DNA of 64,000 bases, from assembly GCF_016862455.1 (NCBI RefSeq), contig NZ_BOMZ01000033.1, positions 165,642 through 229,641 of the forward strand. Direction: 5' to 3'. Shown here one piece after another: positions 33,826 to 42,585 of the stretch. Below the pieces are notes generated by a model that was not told the origin of the DNA, made no database searches, and saw only the letters and a list, made by a program, of their open reading frames with translations. The translations under genes and the position numbers were made by a program. Within the stretch, counting starts at the first letter, position 1. Each line of letters begins with the position of its first letter. This DNA is from Actinoplanes utahensis. GTDB lineage: Bacteria; Actinomycetota; Actinomycetes; Mycobacteriales; Micromonosporaceae.

Positions 33826-33826
33826 T
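33821..33826 (+). promoter_or_regulatory. -10 element of the radical SAM gene, leaderless type
   Basis: TACGAT with a 7-nt spacer TCCTGCC to the ATG at 33834; lies within SOS box 2. Confidence 0.65.
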
Positions 33827-33833
33827 TCCTGCC

Positions 33834-35777
33834 ATGCGATGGTCCACTCTGTCGGCTCGGCCCGGCGGCGACCCGCTCCAGGACGGGGCGGCGCCCGCCG
33901 CCGCTCCCCTGCCGCTGGCGCTTCCCGGGGCGACGGTCCGCACCTTCTCGACGCCCGGCTTCGCGGGCATGACGTTCTATGAGGTGCGCGCCAAATCCCT
34001 GATCAACCGGGTGCCCGGCACCTCCCGGGTGCCGTTCCAGTGGACCGTCAACCCCTATCGGGGCTGCTCCCACGCCTGCACCTACTGCCTGGCCGGGGAC
34101 ACGCCGATCCTGCTCGCCGACGGGTCCACCCGGCCGCTGGCCCAGATTCGGCCCGGCGACGCCGTGATGGGCACCATGGGCGCGGGTGCGAGCCGCCGCT
34201 ATGTGCCGACCACGGTCCTCGACCACTGGGACACCACGAAACCGGCCTTCCGGGTCACCCTGGCCGACGGCACCCGGCTCGTCGCCAGCGGCGATCACCG
34301 GTTCCTCACCGACCGCGGCTGGCGTCACGTCAGCCCCACCGAGCCGCACCTGCCGGCGCTGGCCGTGGGCGACCTGATGTTCGGGGTGGGCCGGTTCGCC
34401 GATCCGCCCAAGGAGTCACCCGACTATCAGTCCGGCTTCGTCTGCGGCCTGATCCGCGGTGACGCCACCGGCGACGGCACCGCCGTCGAGAGCGACGCCT
34501 GGATCCGCGCCGACGGCTATCTGGACGACGTCTCCCTCACCGAGGCGGTCCGGTGGCCCGAGCTGCCGACCGGCGACTGGTTCCGCGGGTTCCTCGCCGG
34601 CGCGTTCGGCGCCGTCGGGCGCACCGACCGGCTGACCGTCGCCTTCGAGAGCGGCGACACGGCCTATCTGCACCGGATCGTTCAGGCCCTCACCCACCTC
34701 GGCCTGGTCGCCCGCGGGCCGGGCCGGGTCCGTCCCGGAGCGATCGGGCGGGTGGAAACCGAGCGGCACCTCGACGCCGCTCTCCGCTTCCGGCACCTCA
34801 CCGGCGCCACGATGGCCCCGCTGGACGCCTCCGGGGTCGGGGTGCGGCGCGAGCGGCGGCTCGCCGTCGCCGACATCGAGGACCTCGGGCTCGCCCTGCC
34901 GCTCTTCGACATCTCCACCGGCACCGGCGACTTCATCGCCGACGGCGTGGTCAGCCACAACTGCTTCGCCCGCAACACGCACACCTATCTCGACCTCGAC
35001 TCCGGCCGCGACTTCGACAACCGCATCGTGGTGAAGGTGAACGCCGGCGAGCTCCTGCGCCGCGAGCTGGCCGCCCCCCGCTGGTCCGGAGACCCGATCG
35101 CGATGGGGACGAACGTGGACGTCTACCAGCGCGCCGAGGGCCGCTACCGGTTGATGCCGGAGATCCTGGCCGCCCTGCGTGACCGCGCCAACCCGTTCTC
35201 CATCCTGACCAAGGGCACGCTGATTCTGCGCGACCTGGACCTGCTCCGGCAGGCCGCCGAGGTGACCCGGGTCGGCCTGTCGTTCTCCGTCGGCTTCGTC
35301 GACGAGACGGTGTGGCGCTCCGCCGAGCCCGGCACCCCCAGTCCGCGCCGCCGCCTCGACGCGATCCGCCGGCTCACCGACGCGGGCTTCGACATCGGCG
35401 TCCTGATGGCCCCGATCCTGCCCGGCCTGACCGACACCGAGGAGTCCATCGACGAGACCGTCGCCGGCATCGCCGCCGCCGGGGCCACCAGCGTGACACC
35501 ACTCGCGCTGCACCTGCGCCCCGGCGCCCGCGAGTGGTACGCGGCGTGGATCGCCCGTGAGCATCCTGAGCTGCGGCCTCGCTATCGGGAGCTCTTCGGC
35601 AACGGCTCCTACCTGCCGCGCGCCTACCAGGAGGAGATCAACGCGCGCGTCCGGATGGCCTCCCGCCGCCACGGCCTGCACCGCCCGGACACCACCGCCA
35701 CCGCGGCCCGCCGCCTCTCCGAGAATCAACCGGCAACACCGCGGACCCCCCAGGCCGACCAGCTCACCCTGCTATGA
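33834..35777 (+). CDS. Intein-containing radical SAM protein, Rv2578c/SplB-like
   Basis: A 647-residue precursor. Residues 1-84 and 377-647 form a COG1533-type radical SAM protein, the group that includes spore-photoproduct-lyase-like repair enzymes. The cluster motif is CxxxCxxC: Cys78 and Cys82 lie before the intein, and the third Cys is residue 377, the first after it (CFARNTHTYLDLD). Activity therefore needs splicing. Other conserved parts are NVDVYQRAEGRYRLMPEIL, ILTKGTLILRDLDLL and LMAPILPGLTD. The ATG at 33834 follows TACGAT by 7 nt; an ATG at 33798 lies upstream of that promoter. Two SOS boxes suggest LexA control. The stop is in a 27-bp repeat. Confidence 0.93.
   Translation: MRWSTLSARPGGDPLQDGAAPAAAPLPLALPGATVRTFSTPGFAGMTFYEVRAKSLINRVPGTSRVPFQWTVNPYRGCSHACTYCLAGDTPILLADGSTRPLAQIRPGDAVMGTMGAGASRRYVPTTVLDHWDTTKPAFRVTLADGTRLVASGDHRFLTDRGWRHVSPTEPHLPALAVGDLMFGVGRFADPPKESPDYQSGFVCGLIRGDATGDGTAVESDAWIRADGYLDDVSLTEAVRWPELPTGDWFRGFLAGAFGAVGRTDRLTVAFESGDTAYLHRIVQALTHLGLVARGPGRVRPGAIGRVETERHLDAALRFRHLTGATMAPLDASGVGVRRERRLAVADIEDLGLALPLFDISTGTGDFIADGVVSHNCFARNTHTYLDLDSGRDFDNRIVVKVNAGELLRRELAAPRWSGDPIAMGTNVDVYQRAEGRYRLMPEILAALRDRANPFSILTKGTLILRDLDLLRQAAEVTRVGLSFSVGFVDETVWRSAEPGTPSPRRRLDAIRRLTDAGFDIGVLMAPILPGLTDTEESIDETVAGIAAAGATSVTPLALHLRPGAREWYAAWIAREHPELRPRYRELFGNGSYLPRAYQEEINARVRMASRRHGLHRPDTTATAARRLSENQPATPRTPQADQLTLL
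34086..34961 (+). other. Intein (292 residues) with degenerate LAGLIDADG endonuclease
   Basis: The intein runs from Cys85 (CLAGDTPILLADGST, block A) to Asn376 (GVVSHN), with Cys377 as the +1 residue, all the residues splicing needs. Block B is LVASGDHRFLTDRGW with its His; block F is LPLFDISTGTGDFIADGVV. A homing-endonuclease core is visible as FVCGLIRGDATG and WFRGFLAGAFGAVG. The first keeps the metal Asp; in the second the expected Asp is Gly (AFGAVG for LFDADG), so DNA cutting is probably lost while splicing is retained. Confidence 0.92.
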
Positions 35778-35905
35778 CCGCCCACGACCCCACCCTCGCT
35801 ATGACCACCCACGGCCCCACCCTCGATACGACCACCCACCGTCCCACCGTGGATACGACCACCCACGGCCACACCGTCGATACGACCACCCACGGCCACA
35901 CCTTC
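35771..35905. repeat. 27-bp tandem repeat x5 starting on the radical SAM stop codon
   Basis: Five 27-bp units from 35771 to 35905 (GATACGACCACCCACGGCCA type). Unit 1 (GCTATGACC) contains the TGA at 35775-35777. Read in the +1 frame they would encode 9-residue TTTHGxTxD repeats. Confidence 0.9.
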
Positions 35906-36516
35906 AACGGAGCCCACCCGCTCCTGAACCGCCACTCCGCCACGCCCACCGGCGTCCGGTCCCGCTCGACCACAGCCGCGCCCGTCCACACCCTCCGCCC
36001 CGCCGGACCGGCTCGTAAGCCGACCAGGCACGGGCGCGTCACACCCACCACGTACCGTTCCGACCGCACAGCAAGAGCGCGTACCTCAACCACCCGGAAT
36101 CCCCGAGTCGCCGAGGTCCTCGCCGTGCCGGCTCGCGGAGCGGCTTCCTGCGGACCCCCACCACTCGTCACTCCGGTCATATGCGCGCTCGCCGTGACAA
36201 GTCGGGCGCCTCGCAGGCGGCTGCCCGCCGAACAGCGGTGTGACTGTGTGGCGAACGGGCCGGGGAAGCCGCCGAGCTCCGCCTCCGGTGACTCCGCTGG
36301 AAGCCCGTGCTGAACGCCTTCGCCAACCGTTGAGCCGGAGACACCGGTCTTTGTACGACCCACGGACGCCGGACAGTCGCCGATCGCACGGCCGGACGAT
36401 GGCGTGGCAGGCGGCGTGCCGGACATGGTCAGCAACAAGCCGGCTTCCGACGGATGTGAGCGGACCGTCTCGTCGGCGGTGCCCGGCGCCGATCGGTGGT
36501 GGGGACGGGGCGCGGA
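35906..36516. other. Gene-free interval between the radical SAM and CoA-binding genes
   Basis: An open frame starts at 35774 on the repeat and runs to 36313, but past the repeat it is Arg/Pro/Thr-rich with no recognisable motif. A minus-strand frame through the same bases is equally unconvincing. I see no gene here. Confidence 0.5.
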
Positions 36517-36522
36517 TAGAGT
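36517..36522 (+). promoter_or_regulatory. -10 element of the CoA-binding protein gene, leaderless type
   Basis: TAGAGT with a 6-nt spacer to the ATG at 36529. Confidence 0.55.
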
Positions 36523-36528
36523 CGATGT

Positions 36529-36936
36529 ATGCGGAGCGCTCAGCAGATCCTGGCAGAGGCAGAGGTCATCGCGGTTGTCGGCGCGTCGCGGGATCCTCAC
36601 AAGCCCGCCCATTCGGTGCCGTTGCAGATGATCAGGCAGGGGTGGCGGATCATTCCGGTCAACCCGTTCGTGGACGAGGTGTTCGGGATTCCGACGGTGC
36701 CCACACTGGCCGATCTGGACGAGCCGGTCGATCTGGTGAACGTGTTCCGGCCCGCTCGGGACGCCGTCGACGTGGTGCGGCAGGCCGTCGCCGTCAAGGC
36801 ACCCGCGGTGTGGCTGCAGAGTGGCATCTTCTCGGCCGAGGCCCGGCAGATCGCCGAGGCGGCGGGGATCGACTACGTCGAGGATCGTTGCCTGGCCGTC
36901 GAGCGTGCGCTCGGCCGCCTCACGAGGCTGTCCTGA
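36529..36936 (+). CDS. CoA-binding (succinyl-CoA synthetase-like, YccU type) protein
   Basis: A 135-residue single-domain protein with the Rossmann-like CoA-binding fold: VIAVVGASRDPHKPAHSVP, a GWRIIPVNPFVDEVFGIP motif (residues about 45-62) and WLQSGIFSAEARQIAEAAG. It matches the DUF/YccU group of stand-alone CoA_binding_2 proteins. Its partner and function are unknown. The ATG at 36529 has TAGAGT 6 nt upstream and no Shine-Dalgarno. Confidence 0.9.
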   Translation: MRSAQQILAEAEVIAVVGASRDPHKPAHSVPLQMIRQGWRIIPVNPFVDEVFGIPTVPTLADLDEPVDLVNVFRPARDAVDVVRQAVAVKAPAVWLQSGIFSAEARQIAEAAGIDYVEDRCLAVERALGRLTRLS

Positions 36937-37050
36937 CCCTGATCGGGTCCACCTGACCGACCTGCCGATCCTGCTCCACCCGCCGGGCTCGCTGCACCCG
37001 CGGACCCTCATCCACCCACCGAGCCTGACCCGCCCGCCGATTTTCATCCA

Positions 37051-37206
37051 CCCGCCAAGCCCGACCAACCCGCCGGCTGACGCACCCGCGGATCCTCACC
37101 CACCCGCCAAGCCCGACCAACCCGCCGGCTGACGCACCCGCGGATCCTCACCCACCCGCCAGGCCCGACCGACCCGCCGGCTGACGCACCCGCGAATCCT
37201 GGTCGA
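37051..37206. repeat. 52-bp tandem repeat x3 in a gene-free interval
   Basis: Units of 52 bp start at 37051, 37103 and 37155 with CCCGCCAAGC or close variants, and diverged copies extend upstream to about 36960. The interval 36937-37569 holds no supported gene; TACGGT near 37540 may be the -10 of the DUF4190 gene. Confidence 0.85.
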
Positions 37207-37569
37207 CCCACCGGGCCCGACCCGCCCACGGCCAAGCCTGACCCCGCCGAGGGCCGAAGTGAAGCGATGGCCAACAGCTGTCAGCGGTGATCGATTGGCG
37301 GGGATGTGACCCTGCGGCGGCCCAGCACGAGCCCGTGAGTACTGGAGTCGGCCCGGGACACGGTGGCCTGGTCGGGACGCGAGAACGGGGTCCAGGAGGA
37401 GGCGGGATTCGGTGGGAGCGGCGAAGATGGGGGGTCATTGCAGTTCGCTGGCGTGGAAGCCGGTCGAAACTACATGAAAGCGACAGCGTCTCCGCGAGAT
37501 TGACTGCTCCGGCGCTGACGCTCACCTCGACCGGGTTGTACGGTGCGAGGACTTCAAGGAGGACGTCCC

Positions 37570-38124
37570 ATGAGCTACCCGCCGGCCGACGGCACACCGG
37601 ATCCGTACCGTAACCCGGAGGTTCCGCCCGCCGACCCGACTTTGTCATACCCGCCGCCCTATTCGCCGCCGACGAGCCCGGCGCCGTCCAGCGGGTCGGG
37701 CTACGCTCCACCGCCGCCGTATGCTCCGCCGCCGCCCAGCATTCCGGCCTATTCTCCCCCGCCGCCTCCGGGTTTCGGTTCGCCGCCGGGGTATCCGCCG
37801 GCGGACAAGGGGCAGTTCGCCGGTCCGGGTTACGGGCCTCCGCCGTATGCGCCGTACAACGGCCCGCAGCCCACCAACGGTCTGGCCATCGCGTCGCTGG
37901 TCTGTTCGCTCGCCGGGCTGCTGACCTGTATCAGCGCTCCGGTCGGCATCGTCCTCGGTCACATCGCGAAGAACCAGATCCGGCAGACCGGGGAGGCCGG
38001 TGAGGGGCTGGCGACGGCCGGTCTCTGGGTCGGTTACCTGCTCACCGGTCTGACCGCCGCGTTCATCATCTTCCTGGTCGTCGCGGCGATCGGCGGCAGC
38101 GCCGCGGTCACCTCCGCCACGTAA
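37570..38124 (+). CDS. DUF4190 membrane protein with Pro/Tyr-rich N-terminus
   Basis: A 184-residue protein. Residues 1-100 are a Pro/Tyr/Gly-rich disordered region (SYPPPYSPPTSPAP, YAPPPPYAPPPP). The DUF4190 part has two helices: GLAIASLVCSLAGLLTCISA and LWVGYLLTGLTAAFIIFLVV, joined by GHIAKNQIRQTGEAGEGLA. Such proteins are common in actinobacteria and often condensation-prone or interact with membranes; function is unknown. The ATG at 37570 has GGAGG 7 nt upstream. Confidence 0.9.
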   Translation: MSYPPADGTPDPYRNPEVPPADPTLSYPPPYSPPTSPAPSSGSGYAPPPPYAPPPPSIPAYSPPPPPGFGSPPGYPPADKGQFAGPGYGPPPYAPYNGPQPTNGLAIASLVCSLAGLLTCISAPVGIVLGHIAKNQIRQTGEAGEGLATAGLWVGYLLTGLTAAFIIFLVVAAIGGSAAVTSAT

Positions 38125-38148
38125 GCGGCACAGGAACCACGAAGACGG

Positions 38149-38181
38149 AGATGGGCCGGCCCGGGACGGGCCGGCCCATCT
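38149..38181. terminator. Bidirectional terminator between DUF4190 and SDR genes
   Basis: Perfect 14-bp stem (38149-38162 with 38168-38181) and a 5-nt loop between two converging genes. Confidence 0.85.
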
Positions 38182-38192
38182 CGTACGCCGGG

Positions 38193-39137
38193 TCAGCGGA
38201 ACTGGGCCTCGCGGACGCTGTTGCCGCCGTCGACGACCAGCATCTGGCCGGTGATGTAGGAGGCGGCGGGTGAGCAGAGGAAGGCGATGGCCGCGGCGAC
38301 CTCGTCGGGGGTCCCGGGACGGCCGATCGGCGTACCCAGGCCCTGTTTGATCTCGGTCACCGTGGAGGCGGCCGTGTAGATCGTGCCGGGGGCGACGCAG
38401 TTGACGTTGATGCCGTCGGCGACCAGTTCCATCGCCAGGGCGCGGGTCAGACCGACCACGCCCGCCTTGGCCGCCGCGTAGGCCGCCTCGGTGGGCAGCG
38501 CGTTGACCGGGCCGGCGGTGGCGGCCAGGTTGACGATCCGGCCCCAGCCGCGCTCGGACATGCTGCCGCAGAACGCCCGGCTGCACAGGAACGCGGTGCT
38601 CAGGTTCCGGTCGATCTCCGCCTTCCACTCGTCGTAGGTCAGCTGGGCGACCGGGCGGAGCACCTCGGGACTGGCCCGGCTCGCCAGGCCGGCGTTGTTG
38701 ACCAGCACCTCGACGTCGCCGAGCTGGTCCGAGACGGCGTCGGCGAGGGCGCCGACCTCGGACTCGTCGGTGAGGTCGGCGACGAAGCCGGTCACGCCGA
38801 GCTCGGTGGCGCGCTCGTGGATGCGGCGGGTGGTCGACACGATGGCGACCCGTGCGCCGAGGTCACGCAGCCGCCGGGCGGTCGCATAGCCGATGCCGTC
38901 GGGGCTGCCGGCGCCGGTGACCAGGGCGACCTTCCCGTCCAGGCGGAGCGTGACGGGGCCGTCGGCGGCAGCCTCGATCTCCGCCTCGACCAGTTCCTGC
39001 ATGTCGGTGGCGGGCGGGATCGCGCCGGGCTCGGCGGAAAGGTCGGGGGCGCCGGAGCGCGGTGGTCGGCCGGCAGCGGGTCGTGTGGTGTCGCGCCGGG
39101 ACGGACTGCCCCCGGTGGAACGGGCGTCGAAGACCAT
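38193..39137 (-). CDS. Short-chain dehydrogenase/reductase
   Basis: An SDR of 314 residues. The Rossmann cofactor loop is [20 protein letters not shown], the structural NNAG motif is LVNNAGLAS, and the catalytic residues are Ser/Thr in [10 protein letters not shown] and YAAAK (Tyr-x-x-x-Lys). The usual catalytic Ser is replaced by Thr or Ala in NLAATAG. Residues 1-60 are an unconserved Arg/Pro-rich extension, so a start further downstream (MQELVEAE, near 39003) is possible. The C-terminus [10 protein letters not shown] is classical. Confidence 0.88.
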   Translation of the reverse strand: MVFDARSTGGSPSRRDTTRPAAGRPPRSGAPDLSAEPGAIPPATDMQELVEAEIEAAADGPVTLRLDGKVALVTGAGSPDGIGYATARRLRDLGARVAIVSTTRRIHERATELGVTGFVADLTDESEVGALADAVSDQLGDVEVLVNNAGLASRASPEVLRPVAQLTYDEWKAEIDRNLSTAFLCSRAFCGSMSERGWGRIVNLAATAGPVNALPTEAAYAAAKAGVVGLTRALAMELVADGINVNCVAPGTIYTAASTVTEIKQGLGTPIGRPGTPDEVAAAIAFLCSPAASYITGQMLVVDGGNSVREAQFR

Positions 39138-39284
39138 GCGGGAATCCTGCCTGCTCCACAAGCCCGGGGCAAACATGGTGCCACTGTGGCGTACCCGGCG
39201 TTCGCCGTGACACCGGCGAATCCGCGCAGGTGATGACGGCTTTCCGACACGGCGTCCGGTCCGGCTGGGAAGCCGCTGTGAAGA

Positions 39285-39896
39285 TCAACCGAGGGTCAGC
39301 GGACGGACCGGCCCCTCGGCCACGAAGATCAGCGGCGCCCGCTCGCCGTAGCGGGCCGGCAACTCGCGGCGGGCCCGGTCGAGGTCCTCCGTGCCGATCT
39401 CCACACCCGCGCCGTCGTGCCGACTGCCGACCGTGGTGATCCGGATGTCCTGGGCCGTCCAGTACGCCAGGTCGGCCACCACCCGGTCGTGCCAGGTGGT
39501 GAGCTCGGTGACCCCGTGGGCGGCGTCGCGCACCACGATGCAGTTGCCGTCGGCGCTCTCCCGGATGAAGTCGTCGAAAGCGCCGGAGGGCACGCGGTAG
39601 ACGATCGCCCGTACCCTCGCCTGGTCGACCTCGAGCCCGGCGAAGCTGTCGGCGAACCGCTCACGCCCGCCGCGGTCGATCCGTTCCATCGCGGCGGCCA
39701 GTCGCGGCGGAGTCACCGGAACCCGATGGCCACCCGCCGTCATGAACTCCGCCGGACGGCTGAACTCGCAGCCCGGGGTCCGCCAGCCGCCCTGTGGCCC
39801 GGGACGGCCGGCCGGATCGTCGCCGCCGGGCTCCCCGCAGGCCGGGGCGGTCATGACGAGCGCTCCGGCGAACAGCAGCCGGACGAATCGATGCAT
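39285..39896 (-). CDS. Putative lipoprotein, 203 residues
   Basis: The N-terminus has a signal sequence (HRFVRLLFAGALVMTAPAC) with a Cys at residue 20 that may be lipidated, although the lipobox APAC lacks the typical Leu at -3. The mature part is polar with a single conserved-looking GCEFSRPAEFMTAGGH region and many short beta segments. No family is recognised. The ATG at 39894-39896 has GGGGGA upstream. Confidence 0.7.
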   Translation of the reverse strand: MHRFVRLLFAGALVMTAPACGEPGGDDPAGRPGPQGGWRTPGCEFSRPAEFMTAGGHRVPVTPPRLAAAMERIDRGGRERFADSFAGLEVDQARVRAIVYRVPSGAFDDFIRESADGNCIVVRDAAHGVTELTTWHDRVVADLAYWTAQDIRITTVGSRHDGAGVEIGTEDLDRARRELPARYGERAPLIFVAEGPVRPLTLG

Positions 39897-39984
39897 GGCA
39901 TCCCCCTTCAATACCCCGGCCCGCGTCCGGGCGCCAGCACACGGACAACGACATTGCGCCGCTGCGGGGACGACCGTGCGGTGA

Positions 39985-40878
39985 TCAGCGGCGGAGTACC
40001 TGGAAAGAGGCCCGTTGCAGGACCACCACCGCGACACCGGCCAGCAGCAGCACCAGACCGGGCAGGGAGTCGGCCCGCGGCGCCTGGCCCAGCCACCACC
40101 AGGCGATCAGGGCAGCGCCCGGCACCTCCAGCAGGATCAGCACGCTGACCGTGGTCGCGGAGACGTGCTGCAGGGCGTAGTTGAACATGGAGTGCCCGAG
40201 CAACTGGGCGCCGGCCACGATGGCCAGGATCGCGGCCCAGGTGTGACTGTCGTACCCACTCAGCCGCACCCCGCCGACCAGGCAGACCGCGAGCAGCACG
40301 ACCGCGCAGGTGCCGTAGCAGATCCAGGTGTAGGTGGTGGTGCTCAGCTCGGTGCGGGCCCGCTCGCCGAGGGCGGTGTAGACCGCCGCCGCGATCGCGC
40401 CGAGTAGCGCCAGCACGTCGGCGAAGACGGCCTGGGCGGACACTCCGAGATCCACTCCGGTGGCCCAGGCCGCCCCAGCCACCGCCAGCCCGATGCCGAG
40501 CCAGCCGGCGGCGTTAGGGCGGCGGCCCTGCGCGGCCGCGATCAGGCCCTGCCACACCGGCTGGGTCGCCACCAGCGCGGTCGCGGTCGCCACCGAACCC
40601 AGTTGCACGCTCGGCATCCAGGTGGCGAAGTGGACGGCCAGCGCCAGTCCGGCGAGCACGCAGAACATTCCGGCCCGGCCACGTACCGCCCGGCGCACCT
40701 CGGCCCGGCGCGGCCCCAGCGCGATCGGGGTCAGCGCCACGGTGGCGAGGCTGTTGCGCCAGAACGCGATGGCCAGAGCGGGCGCGGCAGCGAAAGCGAT
40801 CAAGGGGGCCGACGAACTGACCGCCAGGACGGCGACGGCCAGAGCCGCGACGGTAGGAGCCGGTGAGCGCATATTCAT
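39985..40878 (-). CDS. EamA/DMT-family transporter
   Basis: A 297-residue protein with ten hydrophobic segments in two homologous EamA halves, the drug/metabolite transporter layout. The first half contains AFWRNSLATVALTPIAL and the second has LGHSMFNYALQHVSATTVSV, both typical. Substrate is unknown. The ATG at 40876-40878 was used. It lies next to the lipoprotein gene on the same strand with an 88-bp gap. Confidence 0.9.
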   Translation of the reverse strand: MNMRSPAPTVAALAVAVLAVSSSAPLIAFAAAPALAIAFWRNSLATVALTPIALGPRRAEVRRAVRGRAGMFCVLAGLALAVHFATWMPSVQLGSVATATALVATQPVWQGLIAAAQGRRPNAAGWLGIGLAVAGAAWATGVDLGVSAQAVFADVLALLGAIAAAVYTALGERARTELSTTTYTWICYGTCAVVLLAVCLVGGVRLSGYDSHTWAAILAIVAGAQLLGHSMFNYALQHVSATTVSVLILLEVPGAALIAWWWLGQAPRADSLPGLVLLLAGVAVVVLQRASFQVLRR

Positions 40879-41012
40879 CCCCGGCCGTCAGTTCTCGCAC
40901 AGTCGTACACCACAGTTTGCGACTGTCTATTGGCGGACAGTGACGGAGTCGATACAGTCACCGACGGCTCATCGCCCGTTCTCACCCCTCGATGCCCTGG
41001 AGGCCGATTAGC

Positions 41013-41711
41013 ATGCCCGCGTACCGTGCGGTCGTGTTCGATTTCTTCGGCACCTTGACCCGATCGGTCCAGCGGGGCCCGCAGCACGCGGACATCGCCC
41101 GGTCGCTCGGCGCCGACCCGGAGGCCGTCGTCGGAGTCCTCAACCGCACGTTCCGGGCCCGCGCCTGCGGCCGATACGGATCCGCCGAGGCCACCCTCCG
41201 CTGGGTGATCGAGCAGGCCGGCGGCCACCCTCGCCCCGGCGCCATCCGAGCCGCCATGCCGGCCCGGGTCGACGCACTGCGCGCCGACACCCAGCTGCGA
41301 CCGGAAGCGATCAGCGCCCTCACCGCCATCCGGAGCCGCGGCGTACGCACTGCCGTAGTGAGCGACTGCACCCACGAGCTTCCCGCCTTCCTGCCCGGTC
41401 TTCCCGTGGCGCCGCTGCTGGACGCTCAGATCTACTCGGTCGAGCTGGGAGTCTGCAAACCGGACCCGCAGATCTATCTGGCCGCCTGCAAACGGCTGGA
41501 CGTCGCCCCGGAAGACTGCCTCTACGTCGGCGACGGCGGCAGCCACGAACTCACCGGCGCCGCCGCGGTCGGCATGACCCCGGTCCGGTTGGCCGCTGCC
41601 GATCTCGCCAACCACCTCGTCTTCGACGCCGACACCAACTTCGCGGGCCGCACGGTCCGTTCCCTCACCGACGTCCTGAGCCTCCTGGATCAGGTTCCCG
41701 CCCTGGCCTGA
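41013..41711 (+). CDS. HAD-superfamily hydrolase
   Basis: A 232-residue HAD protein with motif I VVFDFFGTLT (nucleophile Asp; second Asp replaced by Phe, usual for this subgroup), motif II VVSDCTHEL, motif III KPDPQIYLAA and motif IV YVGDGGSHELTGA. An alpha-helical C1 cap lies between motifs I and II. It probably dephosphorylates a small metabolite. The ATG at 41013 has GGAGG 9 nt upstream. Confidence 0.92.
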   Translation: MPAYRAVVFDFFGTLTRSVQRGPQHADIARSLGADPEAVVGVLNRTFRARACGRYGSAEATLRWVIEQAGGHPRPGAIRAAMPARVDALRADTQLRPEAISALTAIRSRGVRTAVVSDCTHELPAFLPGLPVAPLLDAQIYSVELGVCKPDPQIYLAACKRLDVAPEDCLYVGDGGSHELTGAAAVGMTPVRLAAADLANHLVFDADTNFAGRTVRSLTDVLSLLDQVPALA

Positions 41712-41807
41712 CGGTCACGGTCCGCGGTGGTTCCGGTCTTTCCAGGACCCGTTCTCCGTACGCTCGTAGCCGCCGCCAGAAGCGACCACGCCGTCCCGCC
41801 CACTCCA

Positions 41808-41914
41808 CGCGAGCATCGCGGGGGTCCGGGCCGTGACGCGGCCGGCGGGCTGAGGCGCGGGTCGGGGTCACCCCCGCGCGAGCATCGCGGGGATCCGGGC
41901 CGTCCCGGGGCCGG
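41808..41914. repeat. Direct repeat of about 38 bp, two copies 69 bp apart
   Basis: CGCGAGCATCGCGGGG and the following TCCGGGCCGT-rich block occur at 41808-41845 and again at 41877-41914, between the HAD gene and the 41974 gene. Confidence 0.75.
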
Positions 41915-41973
41915 CACCTCTTCTGCGTGTTGGGTTCGGCGCGCTGAAAAGCTGGGCGTGGGAGGATGGGCGG

Positions 41974-42471
41974 GTGAGCGCTGGAGTGCTGGAAGAGGCG
42001 ATCAAGAAAGCGGCCATCGCCTGGATCTCCGTCGGGGACGGGCCCGCCTACGCCCTCTGGTGCATGCCCGCCGAGGCCTCGCTGGTGGTCGTCAGCGGCC
42101 CGGGCGAGCAGTTCGCACCCGGGCTCGCCGAGGCCGACCGGGCGACCGTCCGGCTGCGCGGCGACCACGGCGGCCTGATCGTGCAGACCGACGCCACCGT
42201 CACCCGGCTGACCCCCGGCACCGACGAGTGGACCGAGATCGCCCCGCAGCTCGCCGGCAAACGCCTCAACGCCGCAGGCTCCGCCGATGAGGTGGCGGCC
42301 CGCTGGGCCGCCGACGGCTGCGCGCTGGTCCGGCTCACGCCCGCCGCCGACACCGCTGTCGGAGCCGCCGGGCTGCCGGCCGAATCCCAGGCCGCACCGA
42401 CCCGCGACACTCCCGCCCGCGTCGAGACCCGCCGCCCCTTCCGCCTGCACCGGGTCCGCAAGCCGCGCTGA
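41974..42471 (+). CDS. Conserved hypothetical protein, 165 residues
   Basis: A soluble protein beginning SAGVLEEAIKKAAIAWISVG and carrying WCMPAEASLVVVSGPGEQ and RLRGDHGGLIVQTDATVTRL segments. The beta-rich core (residues 20-115) recalls a split beta-barrel flavin or pyridoxamine-oxidase-like fold, but no binding motif is certain. The last 35 residues are basic and disordered. The GTG at 41974 has GGGAGG upstream. Confidence 0.7.
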   Translation: MSAGVLEEAIKKAAIAWISVGDGPAYALWCMPAEASLVVVSGPGEQFAPGLAEADRATVRLRGDHGGLIVQTDATVTRLTPGTDEWTEIAPQLAGKRLNAAGSADEVAARWAADGCALVRLTPAADTAVGAAGLPAESQAAPTRDTPARVETRRPFRLHRVRKPR

Positions 42472-42585
42472 AGCCAGCCCGCCCTCCCAGGGGGCTCCCC
42501 CGCTGAACATTGTCGCGGAAGTTCGGCCTCTCCCGCAGACCGGCTGTGGACAGCCCGGAACTGTGGACAAGCCCAGCGACCTGTC

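Noticed and set aside
35774..36313. 179-codon open frame beginning in the 27-bp repeat
   Set aside because: Its first 45 codons are the tandem repeat and the rest has no motif, normal start signal or codon pattern.
24460..37206. Tandem arrays as possible CRISPR
   Set aside because: Units are contiguous with no unique spacers, periods differ between arrays, and there are no cas genes. The Cas4-like nuclease at 27845 is not next to an array of that type.
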